Positions 32,497 to 36,300 of a stretch of DNA of 64,000 bases are shown here, piece after piece (position 1 is the first letter of the stretch; each line of letters begins with the position of its first letter). This DNA is from Heliocidaris erythrogramma. Lineage: Eukaryota > Echinodermata > Echinoidea > Camarodonta > Echinometridae. The stretch covers positions 28,291,927 to 28,355,926 of the forward strand of contig CM046870.1 of the NCBI GenBank assembly GCA_025617745.1, read 5' to 3'. Under the pieces are notes generated by a model, which searched no databases, was not told the DNA's origin, and was given only the letters and a program-made list of their open reading frames with translations. The translations under genes and the position numbers were made by a program.

Positions 32497-33366
32497 TCTT
32501 TCTATTTTTCTTATTTTTCTGTCATAGCCTGTGTAAAGACATTATTTTAAAAAATGGTGTGAAACATTATATGAATATGGACCACACATGAATTCATGAA
32601 AGTTTTGTGACTGCGTTAGTTTCTGTTTATTCAGTAAATGTTTAGACGAATTAAAACCTCCTCATGCAGAGTTTTGGTAAGGCTTCAAAAAATTGTCCTC
32701 ACATTTTATTGATTTTTAGTTGTTAAATAGCAAGGTACCAACAATGCAATGCTGTTTTGAACATCAATCTATGTGGCACATGTATCTTATGATACAATAT
32801 GAGGACATGTTCAAAAAGTTTTATGCCAATTGCCTTTTGAGTACCAAAATGAGTACATTGAAACCTGTGTACAAAGACCACTCAAGGGAGACAAGAAAAG
32901 TGGTCTTTATGAGCAGGTGGTCTTTATGGACAGGTTCCTTTAACCCTGTCAAGACCAAAGTCAAAAACACTATGTACAAAGTGAACAGTATTTTAGTCTT
33001 GTGGTAACGAGAGGGTTAATACACATTTCAATGAAAAACACTTTTCAAGGGAAACAAAAATTGTGGTCTTTACAGACAGGTGGTCTTCCATACGGTTTGA
33101 TTACCAGAATGTTTCTTTTGTCTCCTCTTCTAGTTTGTCCTGGAGCCCCTGAGATGCTATGGGTCATCCTTGGCATCATCATCGGCATCATCCTGGTAGG
33201 CTTAGCCCTCCTCCTCATCTGGCGTCTCCTCACGTACATCCACGACAGGAGAGAATTCCAGAACTTTGAGAAGGAGCGAGCCAACGCCACGTGGGAGGGC
33301 GGCGAGAACCCCATCTACAAACCCTCGACATCGGTCTTTAAAAATCCCACCTACAATATAAAATGA
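8183..33366 (+). CDS. itgb: Integrin beta subunit gene, 19 coding exons, N-terminal exon(s) missing
   Basis: Integrin beta pairs with an alpha subunit to form a plasma-membrane adhesion receptor that binds matrix ligands through the betaI domain and links to actin through talin and kindlin. The exons, listed separately, total 2253 nt: 750 codons plus TGA. Every junction keeps frame. The order PSI, hybrid, betaI, hybrid, I-EGF1-4, beta-tail, transmembrane helix, cytoplasmic tail is diagnostic. Vertebrate betas are about 770-800 residues, so roughly 40-50 N-terminal residues are missing. Metal-site motifs are intact: DLSDS plus DD (MIDAS, ADMIDAS) and NLDSPEGG (SyMBS). Potential N-glycosylation sequons are seen in exons 4, 6, 11 to 15, 17 and 18. 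I cannot tell which beta paralogue this is. Intron stretches with nothing recognised include 14326-15042, 19697-20092, 21478-21941, 23929-24930 (only AT-rich simple repeats near 24430-24600), 25892-26649 and 27770-28374. Confidence 0.97.
8367..8555 (+). mobile_element. GGTCTTTATA repeat family, copy 2
   Basis: Inverted ends ACAGTAAAACCTG and CAGGTTTGACTAT. This copy retains the uninterrupted sequence GTTAATACACATTTC, the direct empty-site comparison for the insertion at 32940-33019. Confidence 0.75.
8830..9188 (+). mobile_element. MITE with GTTGAGTTCTGG ends, copy 1
   Basis: A 359-bp element with terminal inverted repeats GTTGAGTTCTGG and CCAGAACTCCAC. It is closely related to 27400-27769 and, in part, to 22181-22310 and 49197-49457. 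Shared internal marks include ACTGCACACAGAAATGGGTA and CTATGATGTTCTTCCAAACT. Confidence 0.75.
9353..9536 (+). mobile_element. GGTCTTTATA repeat family, copy 3
   Basis: A diverged copy starting AGTACAACCTG and ending CAGGTTTGAATAT, with the internal AGACAGGTGGTCTTTCT module conserved. Confidence 0.65.
9670..9763 (+). CDS. itgb: Integrin beta exon 2: start of hybrid domain
   Basis: Ninety-four nt, phase 0 to 1; acceptor CATCAG, donor GTAAGA. Encodes residues 39-69 plus a split glycine codon. The end, [16 protein letters not shown] across the junction, matches the hybrid-domain signature P-x-[KE]-[IL]-x-L-x-[LM]-R-P-G of integrin betas. The first part ([17 protein letters not shown]) is a variable linker. 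Confidence 0.94.
9775..9889. repeat. (GATTT)n microsatellite
   Basis: Twenty-three near-perfect pentamers starting 11 bp after the exon 2 splice donor. On the opposite strand it reads (AAATC)n, so it may be the tail of an antisense retroposon, but no body is recognisable. Confidence 0.95.
9943..10394. mobile_element. Long inverted repeat (foldback element)
   Basis: Two arms of about 200 bp that I judge near-identical by eye (a few mismatches): from CAATATGGCACGAAAAAGAG at 9945 to GAGGTTCATGCG near 10144, and from CGCATGAACCTC near 10193 to CTTTTTCGTGCCATATTG at 10392. About 48 bp lie between them. No coding capacity. In the intron-2 transcript it would form a long double-stranded hairpin. 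A clear target-site duplication was not found. Confidence 0.9.
10775..11411. mobile_element. DNA transposon remnant with CATATGTGACCC ends
   Basis: About 637 bp bounded by inverted repeats of about 30 bp: CATATGTGACCCTACACCAC on the left and its near-complement, ending GGGTCACATATG, on the right. No transposase frame. The ends could reflect a TA target site, which would suit a Tc1/mariner-type MITE, but that is inference. Confidence 0.75.
11564..11695 (+). CDS. itgb: Integrin beta exon 3: betaI domain start with MIDAS
   Basis: A 132-nt exon, phase 1 to 1; acceptor CATTGCAG, donor GTGAGT. Encodes [20 protein letters not shown] and then [25 protein letters not shown] is the DxSxS metal-ion-dependent adhesion site that coordinates the divalent cation contacting the ligand acidic residue. 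The following DD supplies ADMIDAS aspartates. The first half finishes the proximal hybrid segment. A 72-bp part (11602-11673) is duplicated in the next intron. Confidence 0.97.
11775..11846 (+). pseudogene. Partial duplicate of the MIDAS exon inside intron 3
   Basis: Seventy-two bp align without gaps to 11602-11673, with 6 mismatches by my count. The copy would still read [20 protein letters not shown], keeping DxSxS but losing one ADMIDAS aspartate. It has a weak AG just upstream (CTTGTAG at 11772) and no donor, and is cut off by a MITE beginning at about 11850. It looks like a non-functional exon fragment. Confidence 0.85.
11850..11988. mobile_element. MITE with GGGGAGC/GCTCCCC ends
   Basis: Inverted ends GGGGAGCCTTTCATCAAG and CTTGATGAAATGCTCCCC enclose TTTGTCAGTGATTTTTACYG inverted repeats and a core with TTATAAGCTACTGAAATCC and GATTGGCTGAGAGCAAATT. 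Relatives are at 15043-15180 (core in the opposite direction), 27219-27327 (truncated) and 46317-46455. Confidence 0.85.
12111..12400 (+). mobile_element. tRNA-derived SINE
   Basis: The head has an A-box-like TGGTATAGTGGTT (12121-12133) and a B-box-like GGGTTCAATCTC (12164-12175) at tRNA spacing. Next come TGTCGCTCTCCACCCAGGAT and a variable AT-rich tail with GCGCATCTAGGCAC. The CTCTCCACCCAGG block recurs at 15217, 20205 and, reversed, 50200. Confidence 0.7.
12606..12702 (+). CDS. itgb: Integrin beta exon 4: betaI domain
   Basis: Ninety-seven nt, phase 1 to 2; acceptor CTTGCAG, donor GTAAGT. Encodes [20 protein letters not shown] then [11 protein letters not shown], the conserved betaI segment [FY]R[IL]G[FY]G[SA]F[VI]DK that follows the MIDAS helix. 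NIT is a potential N-glycosylation sequon. Confidence 0.96.
12947..13145. mobile_element. MITE with TACTGTAAAACCA ends
   Basis: About 199 bp bounded by TACTGTAAAACCA and TGGTTTTACAGTA. No coding capacity. A second segment with the similar start TTACTGTAAATGCAG and many GCGAA/CGCGAAAA motifs follows at 13515-13795. Confidence 0.7.
13271..13361 (+). CDS. itgb: Integrin beta exon 5: specificity-determining loop
   Basis: Ninety-one nt, phase 2 to 0; acceptor CCCCTTCAG, donor GTAAGT. Encodes [20 protein letters not shown] and then [10 protein letters not shown]. The cysteine pair C-LNKK-C corresponds to the disulfide loop that influences ligand choice in vertebrate betas; here only four residues lie between the cysteines, two of them lysine. 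[FY]xHVLxLT is the usual sequence after the loop. Confidence 0.95.
13426..13500. repeat. Perfect 30-bp hairpin
   Basis: Arms 13426-13455 and 13471-13500 are exact reverse complements (GTGTGTTGAGAGCCAGAAGG begins the left arm) with a 15-bp loop. A diverged related half-copy, TGTTGAGCGCTAGGAGGGC, lies near 4238. It sits 64 bp after the exon 5 donor. Confidence 0.9.
13929..14325. mobile_element. TTAA-bounded element with G/C homopolymers
   Basis: About 397 bp from TTAACCCTAAAAAGGC to CCCTTTTTTAGGGTTAA, with TTAA at both ends. Just inside the ends are G runs at 13946 and 14278 and a C run of about 35 at 13971-14004. It shares ends with 18572-19338 and the half-copy ending near 17548. Confidence 0.75.
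15043..15180. mobile_element. MITE with GGGGAGC/GCTCCCC ends
   Basis: A complete 138-bp copy. The ends are GGGGAGCGTTTCATCAAG and CTTGATGAAACGCTCCCC. The core is inverted relative to 11850-11988 (it reads CAGCCAATCAGATGCAAGG). Confidence 0.85.
15210..15403 (+). mobile_element. 5'-truncated SINE tail
   Basis: Starts at the CTCTCCACCCAGGTGAAGG block, continues through GGTACCCGGTAGGAAG, GAATGCTTCAGCGCC and TTTGTAAAGCGCAG, and ends in an ATT-rich tail. The tRNA head is missing. The same tail order is seen at 20200-20470. Confidence 0.6.
15433..15519 (+). CDS. itgb: Integrin beta exon 6: SyMBS loop of betaI
   Basis: Twenty-nine codons, phase 0 to 0; acceptor TCTTCCAG, donor GTAAGT. Encodes [18 protein letters not shown] and then [19 protein letters not shown] carries the asparagine, aspartate, proline carbonyl and glutamate of the synergistic metal site, the glutamate also serving the MIDAS. 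NSS is a potential glycosylation sequon. Confidence 0.97.
15641..15720. mobile_element. 80-bp TTAA-bounded element
   Basis: Begins TTAACCCATTGACGACAGAG and ends GTACCCGTAGGCAATGAGTTAA within TTAA borders. The element at 46237-46316 is also exactly 80 bp, starts TTAACCCCTTGAC and ends AGGCAGTGTGTTAA, so both belong to one family. Confidence 0.6.
15893..16240. repeat. Polypyrimidine tract upstream of exon 7
   Basis: About 350 bp of (TC)n, TTCCTCTC and CTCCTCTT blocks, ending about 40 bp before the exon 7 acceptor. The complementary strand gives spurious Arg/Glu-rich frames. It is far longer than a normal splice-site pyrimidine tract. Confidence 0.95.
16282..16365 (+). CDS. itgb: Integrin beta exon 7: betaI domain
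   Basis: Twenty-eight codons, phase 0 to 0; acceptor CATCCTCCAG, donor GTAAGT. Encodes [20 protein letters not shown] and then FHIAGDGK, the conserved IGWR...LLV[FY]TTDA.[FT]H.A.DGK block with the TTDA aspartate near the ADMIDAS. Confidence 0.97.
16500..16836. mobile_element. MITE with GGTAACTTTGTGGAGG ends
   Basis: Exact 16-bp inverted ends at 16502-16517 and 16819-16834 enclose about 300 bp of noncoding DNA. Upstream, at 16444-16460, lies a short telomere-like TTAGGGTTAGGG run. Confidence 0.75.
17576..17842. mobile_element. Long inverted repeat with 13-bp loop
   Basis: Left arm 17576-17699 (CACTATGAACATG to GAACAGGTG) pairs with right arm 17713-17842 (CACCTGTTC to CATGTTCATAGTG) with a few mismatches and small indels. 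It lies just after a half-copy of the G/C-rich TTAA element (about 17460-17548). The small reading frames across it are palindrome artefacts. Confidence 0.88.
18161..18404. mobile_element. TTAA-bounded element, CCATGCCACC family
   Basis: From TTAACCCCTTCCATGCCACC to CGTCATGGGAGGGGTTAA. Near-identical in layout to 29737-29986; a truncated copy starts at 25067. All share GAGAAAGAATTTTCAAGCC or a close variant. Confidence 0.75.
18572..19338. mobile_element. TTAA-bounded element, CCCTAAAAAGAC family
   Basis: 767 bp between TTAA borders. The left end is TTAACCCTAAAAAGACTGGG plus GGCCTAAAAGGCCCCC, the right GGGCCCTTTAGGCCCCC followed by CCCCAGTCTTTTTAGGGTTAA. The interior is AT-rich with no coding remnant. 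It is the largest of this family here. Confidence 0.75.
19616..19696 (+). CDS. itgb: Integrin beta exon 8: betaI domain
   Basis: Twenty-seven codons, phase 0 to 0; acceptor AACCTACAG, donor GTAAGA. Encodes [20 protein letters not shown] and then YTMANEM, corresponding to L.GIV.PNDG.CH.......YT, a strongly conserved integrin beta block. Confidence 0.97.
20093..20490 (+). mobile_element. tRNA-derived SINE interrupted by a MITE
   Basis: The A-box-like TGGTCTAGTGGA (20102-20113) and B-box-like GGTTCGCGTCC (20146-20156) mark a tRNA-type Pol III promoter. The body continues through CGCTCTCCACCCAGG, is split by the element at 20218-20346, resumes at CCAGGTGTAGTAAATGAGG and ends in a (TTA)n tail near 20500, shortly before exon 9. 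Confidence 0.8.
20218..20346. mobile_element. 129-bp MITE with CCAGG duplication
   Basis: Perfect 16-bp inverted ends GCCCTCTTGCATAAAA and TTTTATGCAAGAGGGC, flanked by CCAGG on both sides (20213-20217, 20347-20351). The surrounding SINE is uninterrupted at the matching place at 15226, which confirms insertion. The exact duplication length is ambiguous because of overlapping C and G bases. Confidence 0.88.
20525..20638 (+). CDS. itgb: Integrin beta exon 9: betaI domain C-terminal part
   Basis: Thirty-eight codons, phase 0 to 0; acceptor CTTCATGTAG, donor GTGAGA. Encodes [20 protein letters not shown] and then [18 protein letters not shown], matching DYPS...L...L....I.PIFA[IV].....YE. The proposed acceptor has a short pyrimidine stretch. 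Confidence 0.96.
20760..21190. repeat. GAT/GGTGAT-rich simple repeat overlapping a LINE remnant
   Basis: TGATGATG and TGGTGATGG clusters occur at 20770-20850 and 21040-21190 on either side of the RT-tail fragment. Val/Met-rich frames here are low complexity. Confidence 0.85.
20840..21040 (-). pseudogene. Non-LTR retrotransposon fragment, C-terminal tail of RT protein
   Basis: On the minus strand one frame reads [20 protein letters not shown] then MVAKEEERL, and an adjacent frame continues [17 protein letters not shown]. Together they match the familiar tail G(R)x-K-x-x-W-x-D-x-V...GL-T-E-E-D-A-x-D-x-x-x-W of endonuclease-RT LINE proteins. At least one frameshift separates the halves. A fossil about 200 bp long. 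Confidence 0.75.
21388..21477 (+). CDS. itgb: Integrin beta exon 10: end of betaI domain
   Basis: Thirty codons, phase 0 to 0; acceptor TAATTTCAG, donor GTAAGT. Encodes [20 protein letters not shown] and then [10 protein letters not shown], matching L......A....LS.[DN]SSN[IV]..LI...Y, the last betaI helix before the chain returns to the hybrid domain. Confidence 0.95.
21942..22141 (+). CDS. itgb: Integrin beta exon 11: second half of hybrid domain
   Basis: Two hundred nt, phase 0 to 2; acceptor CCTGGTGTAG, donor GTAAGT. Encodes [40 protein letters not shown] and [19 protein letters not shown]. The paired cysteines (HCLDG, NCSGL) and G.....F.[VI].[IV] strand pattern are typical. Sequons NIT, NCS and NLS are present. 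A (CT)n run begins just after the donor. Confidence 0.96.
22181..22310 (-). mobile_element. GTTGAGTTCTGG MITE, truncated reversed copy
   Basis: Begins GGTTGAGTTCTGGGAAAGG, then carries AGCTTTCTCATTCC and TTTGGAAGAACATC, reverse complements of the right half of 27400-27769. The other end is lost in a short TCTAATGCCC duplication. Confidence 0.6.
22419..22724. mobile_element. 306-bp MITE with ACCCCGGGGTA repeats in its ends
   Basis: Inverted ends TGATGCACCACGCGTT and AACGCGTGGTGCATCA, each followed by two ACCCCGGGGTA-type palindromes and then ATAGTGTCCCTGTATTAATT on the left and its near-complement on the right. The interior has two copies of a CGCCATTTTGTTTCC-like motif. Confidence 0.85.
22898..22982 (+). 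CDS. itgb: Integrin beta exon 12: hybrid end and start of I-EGF1
   Basis: Eighty-five nt, phase 2 to 0; acceptor TGATTCTCAG, donor GTATGT. Encodes [20 protein letters not shown] and then ECNCSSSE. The last hybrid strand runs into the first CxCxC of the EGF stalk, as in all integrin betas (C.C.C near the hybrid/EGF border). Confidence 0.95.
22995..23475. repeat. Diverged G-rich minisatellite
   Basis: Roughly 110-bp units each combine a G8-G12 or C-run block, a TTYATGYTTGTARA-like piece and an ATAGATATAGGGG-like piece (for example around 23040, 23160, 23240, 23330, 23390). Divergence is high, so unit borders are approximate. Confidence 0.55.
23792..23928 (+). CDS. itgb: Integrin beta exon 13: I-EGF1
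   Basis: A 137-nt exon, phase 0 to 2; acceptor CTTTATGTAG, donor GTAAGT. Encodes [40 protein letters not shown] and DQSCVA. The C...G...CG.C.C..G..G..C.C pattern is the integrin-EGF fold of the stalk. NSS is a potential sequon. Confidence 0.96.
24806..24840. repeat. G-rich run
   Basis: G8-TGGGTGGTGGGTG-G13 type sequence, mostly guanine over 35 bp, potentially able to form G-quadruplexes. Confidence 0.85.
24932..25015 (-). mobile_element. SINE tail fragment, antisense
   Basis: An (ATA)n run is followed by ATATAGCGCATAACACTTTG and ATGTCTCTATGCCC, the same order as at 50028-50100. Only the tail is present. Confidence 0.45.
25067..25242. mobile_element. TTAA-bounded CCATGCCACC element, truncated
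   Basis: Starts TTAACCCCTTCCATGCCACC and follows 18161-18404 to GAAGAATTTTCAAGCC, then breaks off about 70 bp before exon 14. The right TTAA end is absent. Confidence 0.65.
25314..25468 (+). CDS. itgb: Integrin beta exon 14: I-EGF2 with internal RGD
   Basis: A 155-nt exon, phase 2 to 1; acceptor CCCGTACAG, donor GTAAGT. Encodes [40 protein letters not shown] and [21 protein letters not shown] and YC.CDN..C match I-EGF2. Between them lies RGD (codons 25381-25389), an integrin-recognition tripeptide in an integrin's own stalk. NST is a potential sequon. Confidence 0.97.
25663..25891 (+). mobile_element. GGTCTTTATA repeat family, copy 4
   Basis: A diverged copy from AGTCACACCTGTC to CACTAAGACAGGTTTGAT. 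Confidence 0.55.
26650..26777 (+). CDS. itgb: Integrin beta exon 15: I-EGF3
   Basis: A 128-nt exon, phase 1 to 0; acceptor CATGCTCAG, donor GTGAGT. Encodes [37 protein letters not shown] and RAPNG. G.C.C and C.C..GY.G.AC.CP match I-EGF3. NDT is a potential sequon. The splice borders fix the frame, since two other frames are also open here. Confidence 0.96.
26840..26988. mobile_element. MITE with GGGCCC ends, single core
   Basis: Left GGGCCCTGTTTCATAAAACT; right AGTTTTATGAAATAGTACCC (degenerate). The core is inverted relative to 473-796 (CAGCCAATCGGATTCAAGG). Confidence 0.8.
27219..27327. mobile_element. MITE with GCTCCCC end, truncated
   Basis: Contains TTACCGACAGCTGTTATAAG, the shared core and the right end CTTGATGACACGCTCCCC; the outer left end is missing. 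Confidence 0.7.
27400..27769 (+). mobile_element. MITE with GTTGAGTTCTGG ends, copy 3
   Basis: The best-preserved copy: perfect 12-bp inverted ends GTTGAGTTCTGG and CCAGAACTCAAC about 370 bp apart. Similar peptides can be read from the minus strand of this copy and 49197-49457, but 8830-9188 has stops in that frame, so it is not treated as coding. Confidence 0.78.
28375..28464 (+). CDS. itgb: Integrin beta exon 16: I-EGF4
   Basis: Thirty codons, phase 0 to 0; acceptor CCTTTTACAG, donor GTAAGT. Encodes [20 protein letters not shown] and then [18 protein letters not shown]......G..C..CP is the fourth I-EGF module; its final C-P leads into the beta-tail exon. Confidence 0.97.
28541..28876. mobile_element. 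TTAA-bounded element related to 4827-5231
   Basis: Starts TTAACCCTCTCGAGACAATTG and reaches GGGATTAGGGTTAA. Homology with 4827-5231 covers the left part and resumes after the TTAA at 28873, so one copy has gained or lost about 165 bp. Confidence 0.55.
29160..29736 (+). repeat. Dispersed repeat shared with the GPCR intron
   Basis: Contains GTGCGGCCCGCCAAAATAT, GCTCGCTCGCTCGCAAATA and GCGACATAATTTCAGGAATA followed by CCGCCTGAC. The same three blocks in the same order, diverged, occur at 58375-58775. Confidence 0.6.
29737..29986. mobile_element. TTAA-bounded element, CCATGCCACC family
   Basis: A 250-bp complete copy from TTAACCCCTTGCATGCCACC to CGGCATGGTAAGGGTTAA, matching 18161-18404. It lies within the interrupted exon-17 repeat array. 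Confidence 0.78.
30181..30316 (+). CDS. itgb: Integrin beta exon 17: beta-tail domain
   Basis: A 136-nt exon, phase 0 to 1; acceptor TTTTCTTCAG, donor GTACGT. Encodes [40 protein letters not shown] and LRRAE. C...C.....C..C..F..G.....C...C fits the beta-tail domain next to the membrane. Its first about 60 bp are repeated upstream in the array at 29049-30222. NKS is a potential sequon. Confidence 0.95.
30462..31728 (-). pseudogene. 5'-truncated LINE, RT C-terminal region
   Basis: The minus strand reads [20 protein letters not shown], a stop, [20 protein letters not shown] and [19 protein letters not shown], then after a frameshift [20 protein letters not shown] and SLPPHVK. These match the end of a non-LTR RT protein (Y[KR]SL..P.L.Y....W...L...QRRAT..I...R.R......SLP..V). 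An AATAAATA-type tail at 30462-30487 marks the 3' end. One stop and at least one frameshift make it dead. Confidence 0.85.
32094..32248 (-). mobile_element. tRNA-derived SINE
   Basis: The reverse strand begins GGCGCGATGGCTCAGTGGTT (A-box-like) and has GGACCCGGGTTCAAAAC (B-box-like) about 50 bp on, then CGGTAGTGCCCTTTGG. It lies just upstream of exon 18. Confidence 0.75.
32295..32399 (+). CDS. itgb: Integrin beta exon 18: beta-tail domain
   Basis: A 105-nt exon, phase 1 to 1; acceptor TCTTTGACAG, donor GTAAGT. Encodes [20 protein letters not shown] and then [19 protein letters not shown]...F.Y......Y.I.VQ matches the end of the extracellular region. NGT is a potential sequon. A (CT)n run follows the donor at 32441-32492. 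Confidence 0.95.
32855..33100 (+). mobile_element. GGTCTTTATA repeat copy 5, interrupted by a TTAA element
   Basis: Outer ends ACATTGAAACCTG and ACGGTTTGAT. At 32940-33019 it is split by a 72-bp insert, CCCTGTCAAGACC...GAGAGGG, with TTAA on both sides. Copies 2 and 3 lack it; copy 2 reads GTTAATACACATTTC at that point. The TTAA is therefore a target duplication. Confidence 0.85.
33134..33366 (+). CDS. itgb: Integrin beta exon 19: transmembrane helix, cytoplasmic tail, stop
   Basis: A 233-nt coding part, phase 1; acceptor CCTCTTCTAG, stop TGA at 33364-33366. Encodes [20 protein letters not shown] then [15 protein letters not shown], a hydrophobic helix with a GIIIG (GxxxG) contact motif. The tail follows: [40 protein letters not shown] and a final lysine. 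HDRREF is the membrane-proximal talin and alpha-tail contact. NPIY is the first (talin) and NPTY the second (kindlin-side) NPxY motif, with STS between them. The tail has the length of a conventional signalling beta. Confidence 0.98.
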
Positions 33367-36300
33367 GCTTTACCTCATAGTCTGCCAGTAGTGTTTTCTT
33401 TTTAAATTTCTACTTTGTAAACTGATTAATCGTATCGATACCACCACCTCCTCAGTTCCCTGTACTGCATGCGAGAATGCCAAGGACTACTTTTTTGAAG
33501 ACATTGGATGTTTCTTCATTGCATTCTAGGTGATGATTGTGGGTTTAGGATGACAGTGGTTGCTGGATATCCTTCCGGCGGCAACCGTTAAGTTATTAAT
33601 CCATTGCATCCTGAGCCTGAGATGTCTTTGGTGAAATCAATAGGAAAGCATGATAGACAAAAATTAATTTGTCTCTAACAAGTTGATAACGTGAGTGATA
33701 GTCCGTGGTATGTTTAGAAAAAATGGGGATCTGTATTCGATTCCGAGAGATGAGATTGCACCTTGAAAAGCATAAATTGAAGAAGAGAGACACTCCCTAA
33801 TTACTCAAAGGACAGCAGCATCGTTTGGATGGCCACATTAGATGGTGATGTGGCAAAACTGCACTGCATGAAAGCAACGGGCGATCACAGGACAAGACAT
33901 TGCCTCAATGGTATTCCTGAAACTGAAGAGTTTCTTGCGGTACAGTGTATGGAAGCTCAATTTTAAATGGAGAAGAGACTAGATAAAATACTGGCACTAC
34001 GATTCAGGGGCGATGGCAGTAGAGCATGATTTGGCACCCGTAAAGTTGTTTATGATGCTACCAGTCACACTGCAGTTGGATGACAAGGATAGAATCGTGA
34101 GGTCGGCAAGGAAAGGGTTAATGGTCAGCAAGAGTAAGGTCAACGGTTAGCAAGGATATAGGGTCAGAGAGAAAAGGGTCAGAGGTCATGCCAGTATCCA
34201 AAAGCATTTTACCATCATCTCCCATGAGCAGTGATGCATGATAGAACAACAACCAAGATGACACTACAACTTGTAAAGGCGGGGCTGTAGAGTCCCACCT
34301 ATAGAAGTTTTGTACCATAAATTTCCTTGTGGTCAACCTAATTTGCAATTAATTGTGATAAAGATGACACGAAAGGGAATTTAAAAAAAAACTAAAACGA
34401 CAACCTGATATAGATGTCAGTCTCAGAGATACTGTGCCTGAACCTGGACCAGTTTATATCCAAAATGAAAATGATTTTTATTTTCTCACCGCCAAGCACT
34501 GACTTGTGTGTGCTATATCATGTTTATTTGAAAAAGAGATAAGATGATAAGTGAAAGAATAAAATCTAAAAGATAATTTCCACTTTCATGAGCAATAGTC
34601 GAATCCATAAATTGAAGCTATTAGAGAAAAATTGATTTTTGCCTATTATGATATTAGACTCCCCTATTTCAACATGCCACTGTTTAGTAGCAGAAAGAAG
34701 GTCACAACATATAGGACTGGTTTATCCAATAACATTTTAAGAAAATGGTGCTGACAATGTGATTGTCTCTTTTCAGTTATATTCTCTCATTTTCTCTTCA
34801 TTCTTTTTATATGATGATTGAATGAAAATCTGTGCAAAAACTGCTTTATATACATGTATTATTAAATAGCTGTATATATACGATCATCTATGCTTTTTTG
34901 AAATTGCATGTATGTTTTGTTTTTTTACTATTTTTAAATCATTGTGATTCATATCTTGTACTAATAATATTATTTAAAAGCGACTCTCAGATAAGCCTAT
35001 GATGTAGATAGTACTACTAACTGATGTTTTATATGATTGATATTGACTTGTACTAGAATATACATGTACTAAAGGTCGCATAGGGGCGTTTTCTCTGTAA
35101 ATATGTGTACAAGATTTTTGAGAAGAGTAGGGGTGTGTAAAGTACTTTTAAGAATATTATCATTGAGAGAAAATACCAAAAAAAATATTGGAAAATGTAT
35201 AAATCAGCATGGTGTGTAAAAATGAATGATTAAAAAAAAATGCTAGGCACCTTTTAAAGAAGATTACCTTATCTCCCTCTCTCTCGCTATTATCGAGTTG
35301 ATTCTTTACCACGCAGATGAATAGAATTGCTGCTTTTTATAATAGTTTCCCAATAATAATACATATAGTTATAAATCCTCCCTTCAAAATTCTAGGCAGT
35401 GTTGATAATAAAAGGTAAGTTTTGTTGTAAAAGTGCAATGTATTTTCTTTCTATTTTTTAATGGGGCGTAGAGGTGTATAGTAAATTTATGTTTAAAATA
35501 GTATTCAGTGATTCACATCACTATTTCCACCTATTATTTAGAAAAAATTATTTTGTGTGTGAATTTGGGTCTGTTTTGAGTCGGCTTGGCGGTGCAACTG
35601 ACGTATTAGTTGACATGTTGGTTTTAAACAACTTTGAGATAGGAATATGGACTTTTAAGAAGAAAGGAAATCATTATAGGAAATGTGGCACAAAAATACC
35701 GGTCCGGAACACAAAATGCATATTGTTGAAAAATTGTAATTTTTATTGCATTAAGGTAAAAAAAAATTATCATTGAGCCTTAGAGCGGGTAAAAATACCC
35801 TTACTCTCGCGATTAGGCTTAATATTACAAAAACTGTCTTTACATATGTCAATTACAACTATTAATTTCATTACTATCATCAACAATTTCGAGTTTGTGT
35901 TCCAGAAGCGTCTCATCGTGCCACTAAATTTCGCCAAGCTACCTAAAGACAAACATGCTTTTCAGCACATTTCCCCCACTCCAATCCTAAGCGCAGTTCA
36001 AAAATATGATATATATGATTCTGGATAGAATGATCAGTTATTGACTTCATCATTTATCTTATATATGTTGAATTTATCTATATTTTGAATGATAAAGTGC
36101 CTTTCTTAGTTTAAATGGAGTTTTTTTGAGAGTACTAATAATTTAGACTTTTTGTGTTGTGTCATCATTTTCAAGAATTCTTTCTTTATTATTTTATTGA
36201 AATATGTAGATCAGGAAATATTTAGAAATGACCTGATTAAGTAGTACTAAATTTTTTTGTGTTATGACCCATGTAATATGGTGTAGTACTATTGCATGCT

